Below, piece by piece: positions 1 to 8,979 of a stretch of 64,000 nucleotides of DNA. The stretch is from an uncultured Lachnospiraceae bacterium (GTDB lineage Bacteria; Bacillota; Clostridia; Lachnospirales; Lachnospiraceae): assembly GCA_947589055.1 (NCBI GenBank), contig CANPZL010000010.1, positions 1-64,000 of the forward strand. Reading direction: 5' to 3'. Made by a program: the position numbers and the translations under genes. Under the pieces are notes generated by a model, which was not told the origin of the DNA, did not search any database, and saw only the letters and a program-made list of their open reading frames with translations. Numbering within the stretch: position 1 is the stretch's first letter; each line of letters begins with the position of its first letter.

Positions 1-72
1 GGCTTTCTGTATGTGACCCTGGACTTGGACGGTTACCAAATGGGCAGCATGAATAAGGCGCTCAACTTATGA
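1..72 (+). CDS. larE: LarE-type sulfur transferase, C-terminal end (partial)
   Basis: Reading from base 1, 23 codons run to a TGA at 70-72. The peptide carries YVTLDLDGYQMGSMN, which matches the conserved end of LarE (family pattern roughly YVtlDLxGYRxGSMN). LarE is the ATP-dependent sacrificial sulfur insertase that makes the nickel-pincer cofactor of lactate racemase and related enzymes. The rest of the gene lies left of the window, so neither the ATP-binding part nor the start can be checked. The call rests on this short tail alone. Confidence 0.6.
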   Translation, partial: GFLYVTLDLDGYQMGSMNKALNL

Positions 73-96
73 TAAGGGCTTTAAGCTAATCTATCC

Positions 97-146
97 TTGC
101 ACGGAGATGTGTGAAGCGCTATCAGCAATTATACATCTCCGTGCAA
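97..146 (+). terminator. Stem-loop after larE, probable terminator
   Basis: A perfect 14-bp inverted repeat (97-110 with 133-146) has a 22-nt loop and is followed by AATTTTGTTCT. It lies 24 bases after the larE stop. The stem is strong but the T-tract is broken, so termination is likely but not certain. Confidence 0.6.
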
Positions 147-201
147 AATTTTGTTCTGATTTTAGATCGCCATTTCGAAGACCGACAGTTGATAAGTTTG
201 A

Positions 202-360
202 TTAGTTCCTTATCACTATCAAGCCAATGTTGAACGAAGTGTTTCTATCATCCAATCAGAACTGGATCTTGCAAAGGAAAAGGATACCTGTGTCATCGGT
301 GCCGTTTACGATATTGAGACTGGACGGGTCGATTTTTTGGAAGAGGAAGAAACTTTCTGA
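202..360 (+). pseudogene. Remnant of a beta-carbonic anhydrase (3' end only)
   Basis: An open frame from 202, just after an in-frame stop at 199-201, to a TGA at 358-360 encodes about 52 residues with no start codon. It includes QANVERSVSII and VIGAVYDIETGRVDFL. These resemble the C-terminal helix and the last strand (GAxYDxxTGxVxfL) of beta-class carbonic anhydrases, which interconvert CO2 and bicarbonate. The zinc-ligand half (CxDSR and HxxC) is absent, and the upstream DNA holds no in-frame continuation. I read it as a 5'-truncated relic; an origin from another family with a similar tail is possible. Confidence 0.5.
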
Positions 361-375
361 GATCATCATCGAGAC

Positions 376-404
376 TTGTCAATTTTTGCTTTTATCATTA
401 TAAT
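376..404 (+). promoter_or_regulatory. Promoter for the aquaporin gene
   Basis: TTGTCA at 376-381 and TATAAT at 399-404 are separated by 17 bases, a near-consensus housekeeping promoter. An AGGAGG ribosome site follows at 452-457, ahead of the ATG at 469. Confidence 0.75.
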
Positions 405-468
405 AATAAAAAGCTTAACATATCAACGTAGTTGTTGAATACGTATATAATGAGGAGGTAGAGAGTAT

Positions 469-1161
469 ATGAAAAAGTATATTGCGGAATTCATCGGTAC
501 AGCTGTCTTGGTGATCCTTGGCTGCGGTACTGCCATGCTGGTGGGGTGTGATGCGGCGGCAGGCGGTGGGTATATCCTGACAGCATTGGCATTCGGTCTG
601 GTGATCGTGGGAATGGCATACTGTATCGGCAACATTTCCGGCTGCCATATCAATCCGGCGGTATCCCTTGGCGTATGGATGAGCGGTGGTATGAGTGGGA
701 AAGATTTTGTTGGCTATATCATAGCCCAGTGCTTGGGAGCATTTGCGGGAACCGGTATTCTGGCAGCTATTTTTACCGCCGGAGGCGTGACGGATATGAC
801 AGGTGGATTTGGTTCCAACGGACTTGCCGGGGTAAATGGAAGCATCGTTTCCGGATTGATCGTTGAAGTCGTCCTCACCTTTATTTTTGTTCTGACGATT
901 TTGGGTGTGACGGACAAAAAAGCAAATCACGGTTCGTTTGCCGGCATTGTGATCGGTCTTACTTTGACGCTGGTACATATCCTGGGGATTGGATTGACCG
1001 GCACCAGTGTGAATCCGGCCAGGAGCCTCGGCCCTGCGGTCGTAGCAGCTATTACCGGAAATACAGCGCCGATCGCCTGCCTGTGGGTATTTATTGTTGG
1101 ACCGTTTGCAGGTGCAGCGTTGGCGGCAGTTGTATATAAGGCTCTGAACAGTGAGAAATAA
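469..1161 (+). CDS. aqpZ: Aquaporin (MIP family, AqpZ-like)
   Basis: This 230-residue membrane channel has about six hydrophobic helices and the two half-helix pore motifs of the MIP family: HINPAVSLG in the first half and VNPARSLGPAV in the second. The residues around the second NPA and the overall shape resemble AqpZ-type water channels rather than glycerol facilitators, which usually carry a longer insertion and an NPARD motif. It would allow passive passage of water, and possibly small neutral solutes, across the cytoplasmic membrane. Its length is normal for the family. It has its own promoter and terminator, so it is a single-gene unit. The start is fixed by AGGAGG 11 bases upstream. 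Confidence 0.92.
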   Translation: MKKYIAEFIGTAVLVILGCGTAMLVGCDAAAGGGYILTALAFGLVIVGMAYCIGNISGCHINPAVSLGVWMSGGMSGKDFVGYIIAQCLGAFAGTGILAAIFTAGGVTDMTGGFGSNGLAGVNGSIVSGLIVEVVLTFIFVLTILGVTDKKANHGSFAGIVIGLTLTLVHILGIGLTGTSVNPARSLGPAVVAAITGNTAPIACLWVFIVGPFAGAALAAVVYKALNSEK

Positions 1162-1195
1162 AAAAGAACTTTAATTGGTAGGTTCATAGAAGAAA

Positions 1196-1233
1196 AAAAT
1201 GCCGAAATCTTGTTTATGAGGTTTCGGCATTTT
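1196..1233 (+). terminator. Terminator after the aquaporin gene
   Basis: The arms AAATGCCGAAA (from 1197) and TTTCGGCATTT (to 1232) form a perfect stem with a 14-nt loop, flanked by A and T tracts. The A/T flanks would let it work in both directions. Confidence 0.85.
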
Positions 1234-1269
1234 GAGATTTTAATACTAGGAAACAAAACCGGAATCGGA

Positions 1270-1298
1270 TTGCACTCTCTTAGGCTCTGTGATAAAAT
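1270..1298 (+). promoter_or_regulatory. Promoter for the SMC operon
   Basis: TTGCAC at 1270-1275 and TAAAAT at 1293-1298 are separated by 17 bases. It sits between the aquaporin terminator and the ribosome site AGGAG at 1322 of the first gene. Confidence 0.6.
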
Positions 1299-1334
1299 TT
1301 TATTAAGAAACTACTTTCCATAGGAGAAAAGACC

Positions 1335-2897
1335 GTGGCAGAAACCTATTTAATGATAAATGATATTCTGGAAGAGCATCACGCTCGTATGCAAAATCTG
1401 CGGAAATACTATCCCTTTTTTGTTTTAAATGAGACAACCTTTTCCCAGTACAGAGAAGGCCGGTATGCACATCTGGATATGGGTTACATAACGATGGCAA
1501 GCCTGCGGTTTTTTATCCATGAAAACCAGTTTAATGATAGGGCAGTTACCTATGAGCAGTATGAGAACTTTTTAAGAGAACTGCTTCGAAGGGATTTTGA
1601 GCTTCATGAAGAAGAAGCAAACGAACGGGAACTGACGGAGTATATTTTTGATAAACTAAAAAATGAGGGACGACCCTTTGAATTCCATTTTTTTGATCCG
1701 GAGGATAAAAAACAAAAGATTGCGAGAGTGAGACTGATCGAGAGCCTTGTACGGGAAGGGACGGTAGAGTATCAGATCACGCCGGAAGGGATTGAATTCT
1801 ATCTGGATACAAAAGAGATCAAGGAAGAAAGTAAGATCAGCATTCAACAGCTTTTATTAGAAAAAATGATAACCGCAAAGAATTTTAAAGGCGGAATGGA
1901 CGTGATCCGCAGGATCAATGGAGAAGTAAAGCGGCTGTTGGAGAAAAAGAGACAGATTGTAGAGCTGCTTGCACAGGATGTATTTCAAGGGGCAAAGCAG
2001 TGTCGGGAATATATGGATACCGTGACACGCTGGTTTGATGAAGAACAGAAGCTGTTTGAAAAAAATAAAGCGCTGGTGGAGCAAACCCTGCAAAAGGCTT
2101 CTCTGGAAGTAAGCGGAAAACAGGAATCGTCGGCATTTTACCGATCACTGGACGAAATCAGTCAGTTGGAAACGCAGTTAAAGAAGACCATTCAGCGACA
2201 CGGTAAGCTGATCCGGGAGGTGACAGAGCTTCAGGATACTGCCGATCAGATGATCCGGCAGGCAAAGCTGCGGAAGCTGCGGAATGTATTTGATTTTCAG
2301 GGATACTTACAGAAGCTCAAAGCACAGGATGATCCTGCGGGAATGCTGTATATTTTGGAACCGTTGTTTGCACCCCGGCTTGAAAAGACCTTTTCCTTCA
2401 AGAATCTTGATAATCTTCTGACAGATCGGACCGGACAGACAGAGAAAGGGGAACCGGTACAGCGGGAAGAAACCAGATTAGACTTTCGGTATGAAGATGA
2501 AAAAGAGGAAGAACGGATCCGGCATAACTTTGGGCGAATGTTTTATGAGCTGGCGGATCAGTTAGAGAAAAAGGGACAGATCGAATTAAAGGAATTTAAT
2601 GCGATATTGGAGATAAAATACGGAGAAACCTTTTTAAGTAATCGGGATTATTATTCGTTTTTGGTCCATCTTTCCCAAAAGACCCGGTATGTGATAAAAG
2701 ATATAAGCAGGAAACCAGAGACCTTGCTGGAGCATCTGCTGGAAGATTCCCTTACGGAAGAGGAAAAGCAGCGATTTGCGGCTCTGGTCTTTCGACTGGA
2801 ATTCTTAAAACAGGAGGAACTGATAATTCCACGGAAAGATTCGGAATTTACGATTACGAATATACGGTTTATCCGGGAGGATATGGAAAACCGTTAA
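1335..2897 (+). CDS. JetA/MksF-like kleisin subunit (Wadjet-type SMC complex)
   Basis: This is a 520-residue, mostly helical soluble protein. I recognise it as the JetA-like subunit (DUF5716 type) found upstream of MukE-like and MukB-like genes in Firmicutes. In MksBEF/Wadjet complexes this subunit is the kleisin that bridges the two SMC heads and recruits the small subunit. A charged helical region from about residue 150 to 300 (EKKRQIVELLAQDVF, QLETQLKKTIQRHG) fits the helical linker, and the C-terminal part ends in a winged-helix-like segment. Translation probably starts at GTG 1335, since AGGAG lies 8 bases upstream; an ATG at 1353 is the alternative. It is the first gene of a tight operon, with JetB starting 19 bases after its stop. 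Exact domain borders cannot be read by eye. Confidence 0.75.
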   Translation: MAETYLMINDILEEHHARMQNLRKYYPFFVLNETTFSQYREGRYAHLDMGYITMASLRFFIHENQFNDRAVTYEQYENFLRELLRRDFELHEEEANERELTEYIFDKLKNEGRPFEFHFFDPEDKKQKIARVRLIESLVREGTVEYQITPEGIEFYLDTKEIKEESKISIQQLLLEKMITAKNFKGGMDVIRRINGEVKRLLEKKRQIVELLAQDVFQGAKQCREYMDTVTRWFDEEQKLFEKNKALVEQTLQKASLEVSGKQESSAFYRSLDEISQLETQLKKTIQRHGKLIREVTELQDTADQMIRQAKLRKLRNVFDFQGYLQKLKAQDDPAGMLYILEPLFAPRLEKTFSFKNLDNLLTDRTGQTEKGEPVQREETRLDFRYEDEKEEERIRHNFGRMFYELADQLEKKGQIELKEFNAILEIKYGETFLSNRDYYSFLVHLSQKTRYVIKDISRKPETLLEHLLEDSLTEEEKQRFAALVFRLEFLKQEELIIPRKDSEFTITNIRFIREDMENR

Positions 2898-2916
2898 ATG
2901 AAAAGAGGAGGATACC

Positions 2917-3639
2917 ATGGACAGTCGGAATATGGATAAGGCATTGGAACTATATGCCAGATTGACAATGGGAGAAGAAGTGAAACGTACAAATCCGGAA
3001 AACGGAAATCTGTATGAAGAATACTACCAGAATGCAGAGGTCTATGAGATAGTAAATCAGATATTAAAAAAACTGAACTTGAGTATCTATGAATATAAGG
3101 AAACTTTATATCTGAGTGCAGGAGAAGGAAACCGGGTATTTGGTTACAGCAATGAAGAGCTAAAGCGGCTGATGGGGCTTCGCTATAATCGGGAGCTTTA
3201 TATGTGTTATTATATCATGTACCGGATCCTGCTCAGTTTTTATCAGGATTCGGCCTCTTATCAGTATCGGGAATACATCCGTTTAGACGAGATTGTAAAA
3301 GAAGTGACGGTATCCCTTTCCGGAATCGTTCGGGATTTAAGCGTTTATGCGATGGAAGAAATAGAAGAAAACAGCTTTCAAAACCTTGCCTTGCTTTGGG
3401 AAGAGCTGCCGGTGGCATCCGGAGAAGATCAGGAGCAGCTTCGTGCCTCAAGAAGCTCTCAAATGGGACTGGTAAAAGTAGTCTGTAATTTCCTGATTAG
3501 TCAGAACCTGTTTGCAGAAATGAATGAGCGGTATTATCCCACGGATCGGATGAAGGCATTAACAGAGCAGTATTTTGAAGAATATCGTGGAAGGCTCTAT
3601 GAATTATTGGAAAGAGGTGAGGCAGATGCCAAGTATTAA
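2917..3639 (+). CDS. JetB/MksE-like small subunit (DUF6063 type)
   Basis: This 240-residue protein lies between the kleisin-like and SMC-like genes, where MksE/JetB is always found. In related complexes this winged-helix protein dimerises on the kleisin and helps clamp DNA. The middle, with NRELYMCYYIMYRILLSFYQ and IRLDEIVKEVTVSL, looks like helical winged-helix repeats. No catalytic motif is seen or expected. The AGGAGG just upstream of ATG 2917 supports the start. Its 3' end overlaps the start of the SMC gene by 14 bases, which suggests translational coupling and a fixed stoichiometry. The assignment relies on context as much as on sequence. Confidence 0.72.
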   Translation: MDSRNMDKALELYARLTMGEEVKRTNPENGNLYEEYYQNAEVYEIVNQILKKLNLSIYEYKETLYLSAGEGNRVFGYSNEELKRLMGLRYNRELYMCYYIMYRILLSFYQDSASYQYREYIRLDEIVKEVTVSLSGIVRDLSVYAMEEIEENSFQNLALLWEELPVASGEDQEQLRASRSSQMGLVKVVCNFLISQNLFAEMNERYYPTDRMKALTEQYFEEYRGRLYELLERGEADAKY

Positions 3640-6600
3640 CCGCATTCGGGTCAACAATGTAAAATATAATTTCGGTACGCAGCAATATGATGATTTTACG
3701 ATGCGTATGTATGGAAAAAATACCTTGTATGATCTTGCAAATGGCGGCGGTAAAAGTGTACTGATGCTTCTTTTGCTGCAAAATCTGATTCCAAACTGTA
3801 CCTTAGATGAAAAGCAACCCATAGAAAAGCTGTTTCGGAATGGCGGCGGCAATACGACGATTCATTCCCTGATCGAATGGAAGCTGGATCAGCCGGAACA
3901 GCAGGACGGATACCGTTATATGACGACAGGTTTTTGTGCCAGAAAAGCAAAGGATTCGCCGGATGATGAAGAAGGCGGCAAGGAAATGGCTGCCATAGAA
4001 TATTTTAATTATTGTATTTTTTATCGGGAGTTTAATGATAATGACATTATCAATCTTCCTTTGGTGAAAAACGGGGAACGGGTCAGCTACAGCGGGTGGA
4101 AAAATTACTTAAAAGAATTGGGGAAACGGGATCTCAGTCTGGAGGTTCGTATCTTTGAACGCAAAGGAGAATATCAGCGGTTTATCAGCCGGTACGGACT
4201 GCATGAAAGCCACTGGGAAATCGTAAGGGGGATCAATAAGACAGAAGGCCATGTCCGGACTTATTTTGAGACGAATTATAAAACCGCCCGAAAGGTTGTG
4301 GAAGACCTGCTGATTGAAGAGATCATCGAGAAGGCTTATCAGGTCAAGGTAGAGGAAAAAGACAGCTCGGACGGAATGGCACATACGTTGTTGGACATTA
4401 AGGATAAATTAGTCGAACTGGCTCGAAAAAAACGGGAAATATCGGATTATGACCGGCAGACGGAGCTGCTTCATGTCTTGGAAGCAAGGGTTGCCGCATT
4501 TTTAGACATATATGAGATTCAGGAAAAAGAAGCGGAAAATATTGCCGACATCTGTGTGACAGGGGCAACGCTGGCAAAAAGCAGGGAAGATGGCATGAAG
4601 GAGCTGGAAAGAAAGCGGGAGGAAAGAAGCCGGCGGCTAAATCGGCAGCGGCATTTACAGGAGTGTTTAAAAATCCGTCAAAACCAACTGAAGCTGGAAG
4701 CCCTGCATCAGGAGCTTGGAGGCATACAGGAAGAGATCCGGGCAGCAGAGACCGCTGTTCATGCCTGCCGGCAGGAATTGGCGCAAAAGGAATCCATGAA
4801 CGATTATCTGGATTATTGGAGGGATAAGACCTTAAAGGAAGAGAATGAAGCGGTAATCGAAGCGGCTCTTCACCAGACGGAAGATCAGCTGTCAGAGCTT
4901 CGGGTATTGGCGGCAGTAAGAAAGGAACGGGATGATTCTGCCCTTAAGGAGTTACGGGCTTCTCTCCGACAGGAGGAAGATACGCTGGCAAAGGTGGAAG
5001 AAAGTATTGCCTCCTTAGAGGTATTGGAACAGGAAACGCAGATTGCCCTTGCACTGGCCGCCCACGACGGTCAACTGGCAGAAAAACGGTATCAGGCAGA
5101 TATACAGAAGATGCAGGAGCTGCACACGGAACTGGAAGAGATCCGTCTCATGGATCCAAAAGAATGGTTGAAAGAACAGGAAGAAAACCAAAACGAACGA
5201 AAAGAAAGCATGGCGGCACTGGAAGCGGCGATCCAAAAAGGGCAACAGGATTACGACCTTCTAAGGCAGGAAGTGGAACCCTTGAAACTGGAGGTGGAAA
5301 AGAAAGAAAAGCAGTTGGAAGAGTTGGAGACAAACTATCGAACCTATCGGGAGCAGACGGGAATCCTAAGGCGGATGCTGGAAATCTATGGCGAAAAGGA
5401 AGCGGAAAAAACAGTAGAATGGGTAACGAATCAGGATATGGACAGACTGCTTCACCAGATTCATCAGCGGTATGTTGCCAATCTTGCTGCTGTTTTTTCT
5501 AAAAAAGAAGACATAGAAACAATAAAGAAGCGGCTGCAGCAGTTGGAAGAAGGCCGCCTGCTCGCTCCCACAGAGGCGGCGGAAAAGGCAAAGTATTATA
5601 TCGAAAGCCGGCACGGAAAGGAAGTATTATTTGGTGTTGATTATCTTGCCGCCCAATCGGAGGAACGACGAAAAGAACTTCTATCCGCTCACCCGTTACT
5701 GCCATACGGGTTATTAGTAGAAGATTTTCAGGCGTTGGATACGGATGGACGATTCCGGGAACTGAATCTGGGGGACGGGTTCCTTCCGGTCTATAACCTT
5801 TCTATGCTGGGACAGACTCGGACAGAAGAAGAGACCGGCTGCGTCATGTATCTGAATCGAGGCATGAACGCCTTTTGCTCGAATACCGCTCTTTGGCAGG
5901 AAAAAGAAAAACGCAAAGAGGAATTGGAAGAATTAACCGCAGAGGTTATGCGTTTAGAAGAAATGAATGCGACCTATCTGGAGGATAGGGACTTCGTAGC
6001 CGGATTACAGGGAATGGCAATCGTAGACGTAGAGCAGGAGCAGCGTAGGCAGAAGGAAGAACTGCAAGTACTTAGGCAGGAGCTAACGGACAAAGAAACC
6101 GGCTTGGAGCAGCTTAAACAGGAGCGAAAGGAGTATCAAAGGAAATGGAGGCAGATACAACAGGAATTCTGCCATTTTCTGGAAGAACGAGGAACGATAG
6201 AGGCCATAGAAGCCTTGAGCCGGCAGATGGAGGAGGCGGAACAAGAGCAAAGAAACGGGAAAGCGGAGCAAAAACGCTTACAGGCATTGCTGGATCAGTA
6301 TCAAAGCGATTTGTTTCGGCAGCGCAGCGCTGAATCAGAAAGCAGACACCGGTTGGAGAATCTGCAAAAGCAGGCGAAAGAACGGTTATCGGATTGGGAA
6401 CAGTATTTTAAAGCATATTATATAGAAGAAACACAATCAGGAGTGCTGTCTCAGGAAAGCAGACAGCAGATGGAACAGGCAGCAGACTGGAGTGATGAAG
6501 TGATCGCCTCTCGGTTCAAGGCATTAAAAACGGTGGTGGAAAAAAATACCATAACGTTAGAAGATAAGAAAAAGTTGATCGCTGCCTTACAGACTGCGAT

Positions 6601-8104
6601 GGATAAAGCGATGAAGTCGATTTCCGGAAGAAACGGGGATCTGGAAGAATTAGAATCCCTTCGGCAAAGCCATCGCCTGTATAAAGCAGAGGAAAAGGAT
6701 TTAGGCCTTCTCAGTACAGAGATTTCCCGGTTATCCTTAATGGAAGATACGCTCCGGTCGGAACTAGCCGGAAAACAACAGCAGGCAGACCGGTTGGAGG
6801 GAAGTATTGAACAGGCGATTCAGACGCTGGAGGAACGGTTTGGCAGCTACGAGGAACCGCAGGGGACTGCTGAAAGAATCGCTGCGGATTTGAAGGAAAG
6901 CGCTTCGCTCCTGGAACAGATGAAACAAGAGAATCAAAAACTGGAACAGGAATATCAGCAATACAGCAAGGAATATTCTGCTATGCTGGATCTGCATAAG
7001 GATGTAAAGCGGATTGTAGAGGGAAATGCCATTTCGCTTCAAAATGCAAAGGTATTGATGATCGGGAAAGAGCAGCTTCGGGATCAGTTTGAAGGAAGCC
7101 TGCTTAGATATGATAAAAGTAAAAAGAGCCTGGAACGGGCTAAAAATGAACTGCATCGGTACAAACTCCAGACAGCACAGGCGTTGATTGAATTGCAGGC
7201 GCTGGATCTTGCGGAAACCGTCAGCAGGGACATCGAGCTTCCTGGGAATCTGGGAGAAGCCAGACAGTTAATTGACAGTCTTTCTTCTATAATAGATGTA
7301 ATTGCTTTGGAGAAAGAACGGGTGGTACAGGGACTGGAGGATATGCAGATAATCAAATCCAATTTTGAGAGCCAGTGTATCCAGCGGTGTCAGGACGTAA
7401 AAAACGAGCTGGAAAAGCTGCCGAAGTTATCTCGGATCATACTGGATGGAGAAGCCATTCAGATGGTGGGACTGACGATTCCTTATGTGAAAGAAGAATT
7501 TTTAAGCCAAAGAATGTCAGAGTATATTGATGATGTAGTAAAAGGGGCGGATAAGTTAACGAATAATCAGGAACGGATCAAATATATTCGGGGCCGGTTG
7601 GAACTAAAAAAATTATTCAGTGTGATCGTTACGGATATGAATGCTATCCGACTGACCTTATACAAGCGGGAACGGATCAAGGAACAGAGCCGTTACCTTC
7701 GGTATGAGGAAGCAGTCGGAAGCACCGGGCAATCGCAAGGAATCTATATCCAGTTTCTGGTCTCCATTATCAATTACATATGCGGCCTCTATTCGCCTGC
7801 CGGAGAAAGTCAGGGGATCTGGAAAACCATATTTATTGACAATCCCTTTGGAGCTGCGAAGGACATCTATATCTGGGAGCCGATCTTTGCCCTTTTAAAA
7901 GCCAATCAGGTTCAGTTGATCGTACCTGCCCGTGGAGCAACGCCTGCCATTACTGCAAGATTTGATGTAAACTATATTCTTGGACAGCAGATGGTAGGAA
8001 AGCGGCAGCAGACGGTTGTCATGGATTATCGCAGTCAGGTAGAACAAGAAGAACTGGAATACCGGAATCTGGAATATGAGCAGGTCAGCTTTGACTTTAT
8101 CTAG
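3626..8104 (+). CDS. JetC/MksB-like SMC ATPase
   Basis: This 1492-residue SMC-type ATPase would be the motor of a loop-extruding condensin-like complex. The N-terminal head has the Walker A motif NGGGKS with Lys at about residue 43. Two very long coiled-coil arms rich in E, Q, K and L flank a non-coiled central region near residues 640-760, the presumed hinge. The C-terminal head has a MukB-like signature STGQSQG at about 1366 and a Walker B segment IFIDNPFG. There Asp1405 is followed by Asn, where SMC proteins normally have the catalytic Glu. I chose ATG 3626 (MPSINRIRV) because it follows a GAGGTGAGG ribosome site and starts right at the head fold; an upstream in-frame ATG at 3575 would add 17 unlikely residues inside jetB. 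No JetD-like nuclease follows. Confidence 0.85.
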   Translation: MPSINRIRVNNVKYNFGTQQYDDFTMRMYGKNTLYDLANGGGKSVLMLLLLQNLIPNCTLDEKQPIEKLFRNGGGNTTIHSLIEWKLDQPEQQDGYRYMTTGFCARKAKDSPDDEEGGKEMAAIEYFNYCIFYREFNDNDIINLPLVKNGERVSYSGWKNYLKELGKRDLSLEVRIFERKGEYQRFISRYGLHESHWEIVRGINKTEGHVRTYFETNYKTARKVVEDLLIEEIIEKAYQVKVEEKDSSDGMAHTLLDIKDKLVELARKKREISDYDRQTELLHVLEARVAAFLDIYEIQEKEAENIADICVTGATLAKSREDGMKELERKREERSRRLNRQRHLQECLKIRQNQLKLEALHQELGGIQEEIRAAETAVHACRQELAQKESMNDYLDYWRDKTLKEENEAVIEAALHQTEDQLSELRVLAAVRKERDDSALKELRASLRQEEDTLAKVEESIASLEVLEQETQIALALAAHDGQLAEKRYQADIQKMQELHTELEEIRLMDPKEWLKEQEENQNERKESMAALEAAIQKGQQDYDLLRQEVEPLKLEVEKKEKQLEELETNYRTYREQTGILRRMLEIYGEKEAEKTVEWVTNQDMDRLLHQIHQRYVANLAAVFSKKEDIETIKKRLQQLEEGRLLAPTEAAEKAKYYIESRHGKEVLFGVDYLAAQSEERRKELLSAHPLLPYGLLVEDFQALDTDGRFRELNLGDGFLPVYNLSMLGQTRTEEETGCVMYLNRGMNAFCSNTALWQEKEKRKEELEELTAEVMRLEEMNATYLEDRDFVAGLQGMAIVDVEQEQRRQKEELQVLRQELTDKETGLEQLKQERKEYQRKWRQIQQEFCHFLEERGTIEAIEALSRQMEEAEQEQRNGKAEQKRLQALLDQYQSDLFRQRSAESESRHRLENLQKQAKERLSDWEQYFKAYYIEETQSGVLSQESRQQMEQAADWSDEVIASRFKALKTVVEKNTITLEDKKKLIAALQTAMDKAMKSISGRNGDLEELESLRQSHRLYKAEEKDLGLLSTEISRLSLMEDTLRSELAGKQQQADRLEGSIEQAIQTLEERFGSYEEPQGTAERIAADLKESASLLEQMKQENQKLEQEYQQYSKEYSAMLDLHKDVKRIVEGNAISLQNAKVLMIGKEQLRDQFEGSLLRYDKSKKSLERAKNELHRYKLQTAQALIELQALDLAETVSRDIELPGNLGEARQLIDSLSSIIDVIALEKERVVQGLEDMQIIKSNFESQCIQRCQDVKNELEKLPKLSRIILDGEAIQMVGLTIPYVKEEFLSQRMSEYIDDVVKGADKLTNNQERIKYIRGRLELKKLFSVIVTDMNAIRLTLYKRERIKEQSRYLRYEEAVGSTGQSQGIYIQFLVSIINYICGLYSPAGESQGIWKTIFIDNPFGAAKDIYIWEPIFALLKANQVQLIVPARGATPAITARFDVNYILGQQMVGKRQQTVVMDYRSQVEQEELEYRNLEYEQVSFDFI

Positions 8105-8952
8105 GAGGAAGCGCTTGAGAAAGCGCTTTCTTGTGCATAGATTAAAAACCGTTTTGGTGTGATACCGGTATATTGCTTGAATTCTCTTTGAAAATGCGCC
8201 TGATCCGAATACCCAAGTTCCGACATATAGTCGCAAATGGAATGTACCGGCTGCTGTAAAATAGAATCTACTACATTCTGAAACCGCACGATACGGGCGA
8301 AGGTCTTGGGGGTAATCCCCATCGAATCTTGAAAAATCCGGGAAATATGCCGCTCGGAATAGTGCAGTTCGTCTGCCAGCTCATGAATCCGTACCGTTCC
8401 CTGTGAAAAATTGATTTCACTTAAAATATGGCCGGTCAGATCATTTACCTCCTGAAGATTGATATATGTATCAAAATAGGAATGGAATAAAGCAATCCGC
8501 TGGGAGAGCCTGCCGGTACACGTTAAATCCTGAAAGAATTTTGCCAGAAAATCTTCCCGGATCTGGTCAAATATGACTTCATGATTGGCAATTTCCTTCA
8601 GGGTCAGTCCTTTATAAGAAATGCAAAGCCCCGGTTTTAATCGGATGCCAAAATACTTTGCGTCCGGTAATCGACGGATCTTTCTGGCTTTTGTGCTGGC
8701 ACCCAAAACCTCGACATAGCTGTTTTCCTGATTCTGGATATTCTGAATAAATAAAATGTCCATACAGCCATTTGGAATATAGGTCACGAAATCCTCCTCT
8801 GAATGTTCATGCCCAGTACGGAATTCATAAAACATAGCCTGATAGGGCTTAGAATTCATAACTTCCTTATAATCCTGAACACCATCCTGAAAAAATGGTT
8901 GATGCAGGATAAAATGACAATCGTTTTCATAGTCAATATTTTTCATTTGCAC
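8101..8952 (-). CDS. AraC-family transcriptional regulator
   Basis: This 283-residue regulator reads against the SMC operon and overlaps its last codon by 4 bases. The C-terminal 100 residues are a typical double helix-turn-helix: IHELADELHYSERHISRIF, then SICDYMSELGYSDQAHFQREF and the closing GITPKRF. The N-terminal part contains IPNGCMDILF and FGIRLKPG, a pattern seen in AraC proteins with a cupin-like sensing domain of the DUF6597 type. The ligand is unknown. The gene is preceded by a leader that carries a small ORF and a terminator hairpin, so its expression may be controlled by premature termination. No obvious target operon lies beside it; the SMC operon points the other way and shares no promoter region. 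Confidence 0.88.
   Translation of the reverse strand: MQMKNIDYENDCHFILHQPFFQDGVQDYKEVMNSKPYQAMFYEFRTGHEHSEEDFVTYIPNGCMDILFIQNIQNQENSYVEVLGASTKARKIRRLPDAKYFGIRLKPGLCISYKGLTLKEIANHEVIFDQIREDFLAKFFQDLTCTGRLSQRIALFHSYFDTYINLQEVNDLTGHILSEINFSQGTVRIHELADELHYSERHISRIFQDSMGITPKTFARIVRFQNVVDSILQQPVHSICDYMSELGYSDQAHFQREFKQYTGITPKRFLIYAQESAFSSASS
8107..8130. terminator. Stem-loop between convergent jetC and araC ends
   Basis: GGAAGCGCTT (8107-8116) pairs with AAGCGCTTTC (8121-8130) around a GAGA loop, with one G-U pair. It lies just after the SMC stop and inside the last codons of the AraC gene. The T-tract is weak on both sides, so it may only slow polymerase or protect the 3' ends. Confidence 0.45.
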
Positions 8953-8979
8953 TCACACTCCAATCCAAACCTACGGGAT

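Noticed and set aside
415-978. A 187-codon minus-strand frame opposite the aquaporin gene
   Set aside because: The plus-strand frame is a textbook aquaporin with promoter and terminator; the antisense product has no recognisable motif.
3575-3625. An earlier start for the SMC ATPase
   Set aside because: It would add 17 residues inside jetB with no ribosome site, while ATG 3626 starts directly at the conserved head fold.
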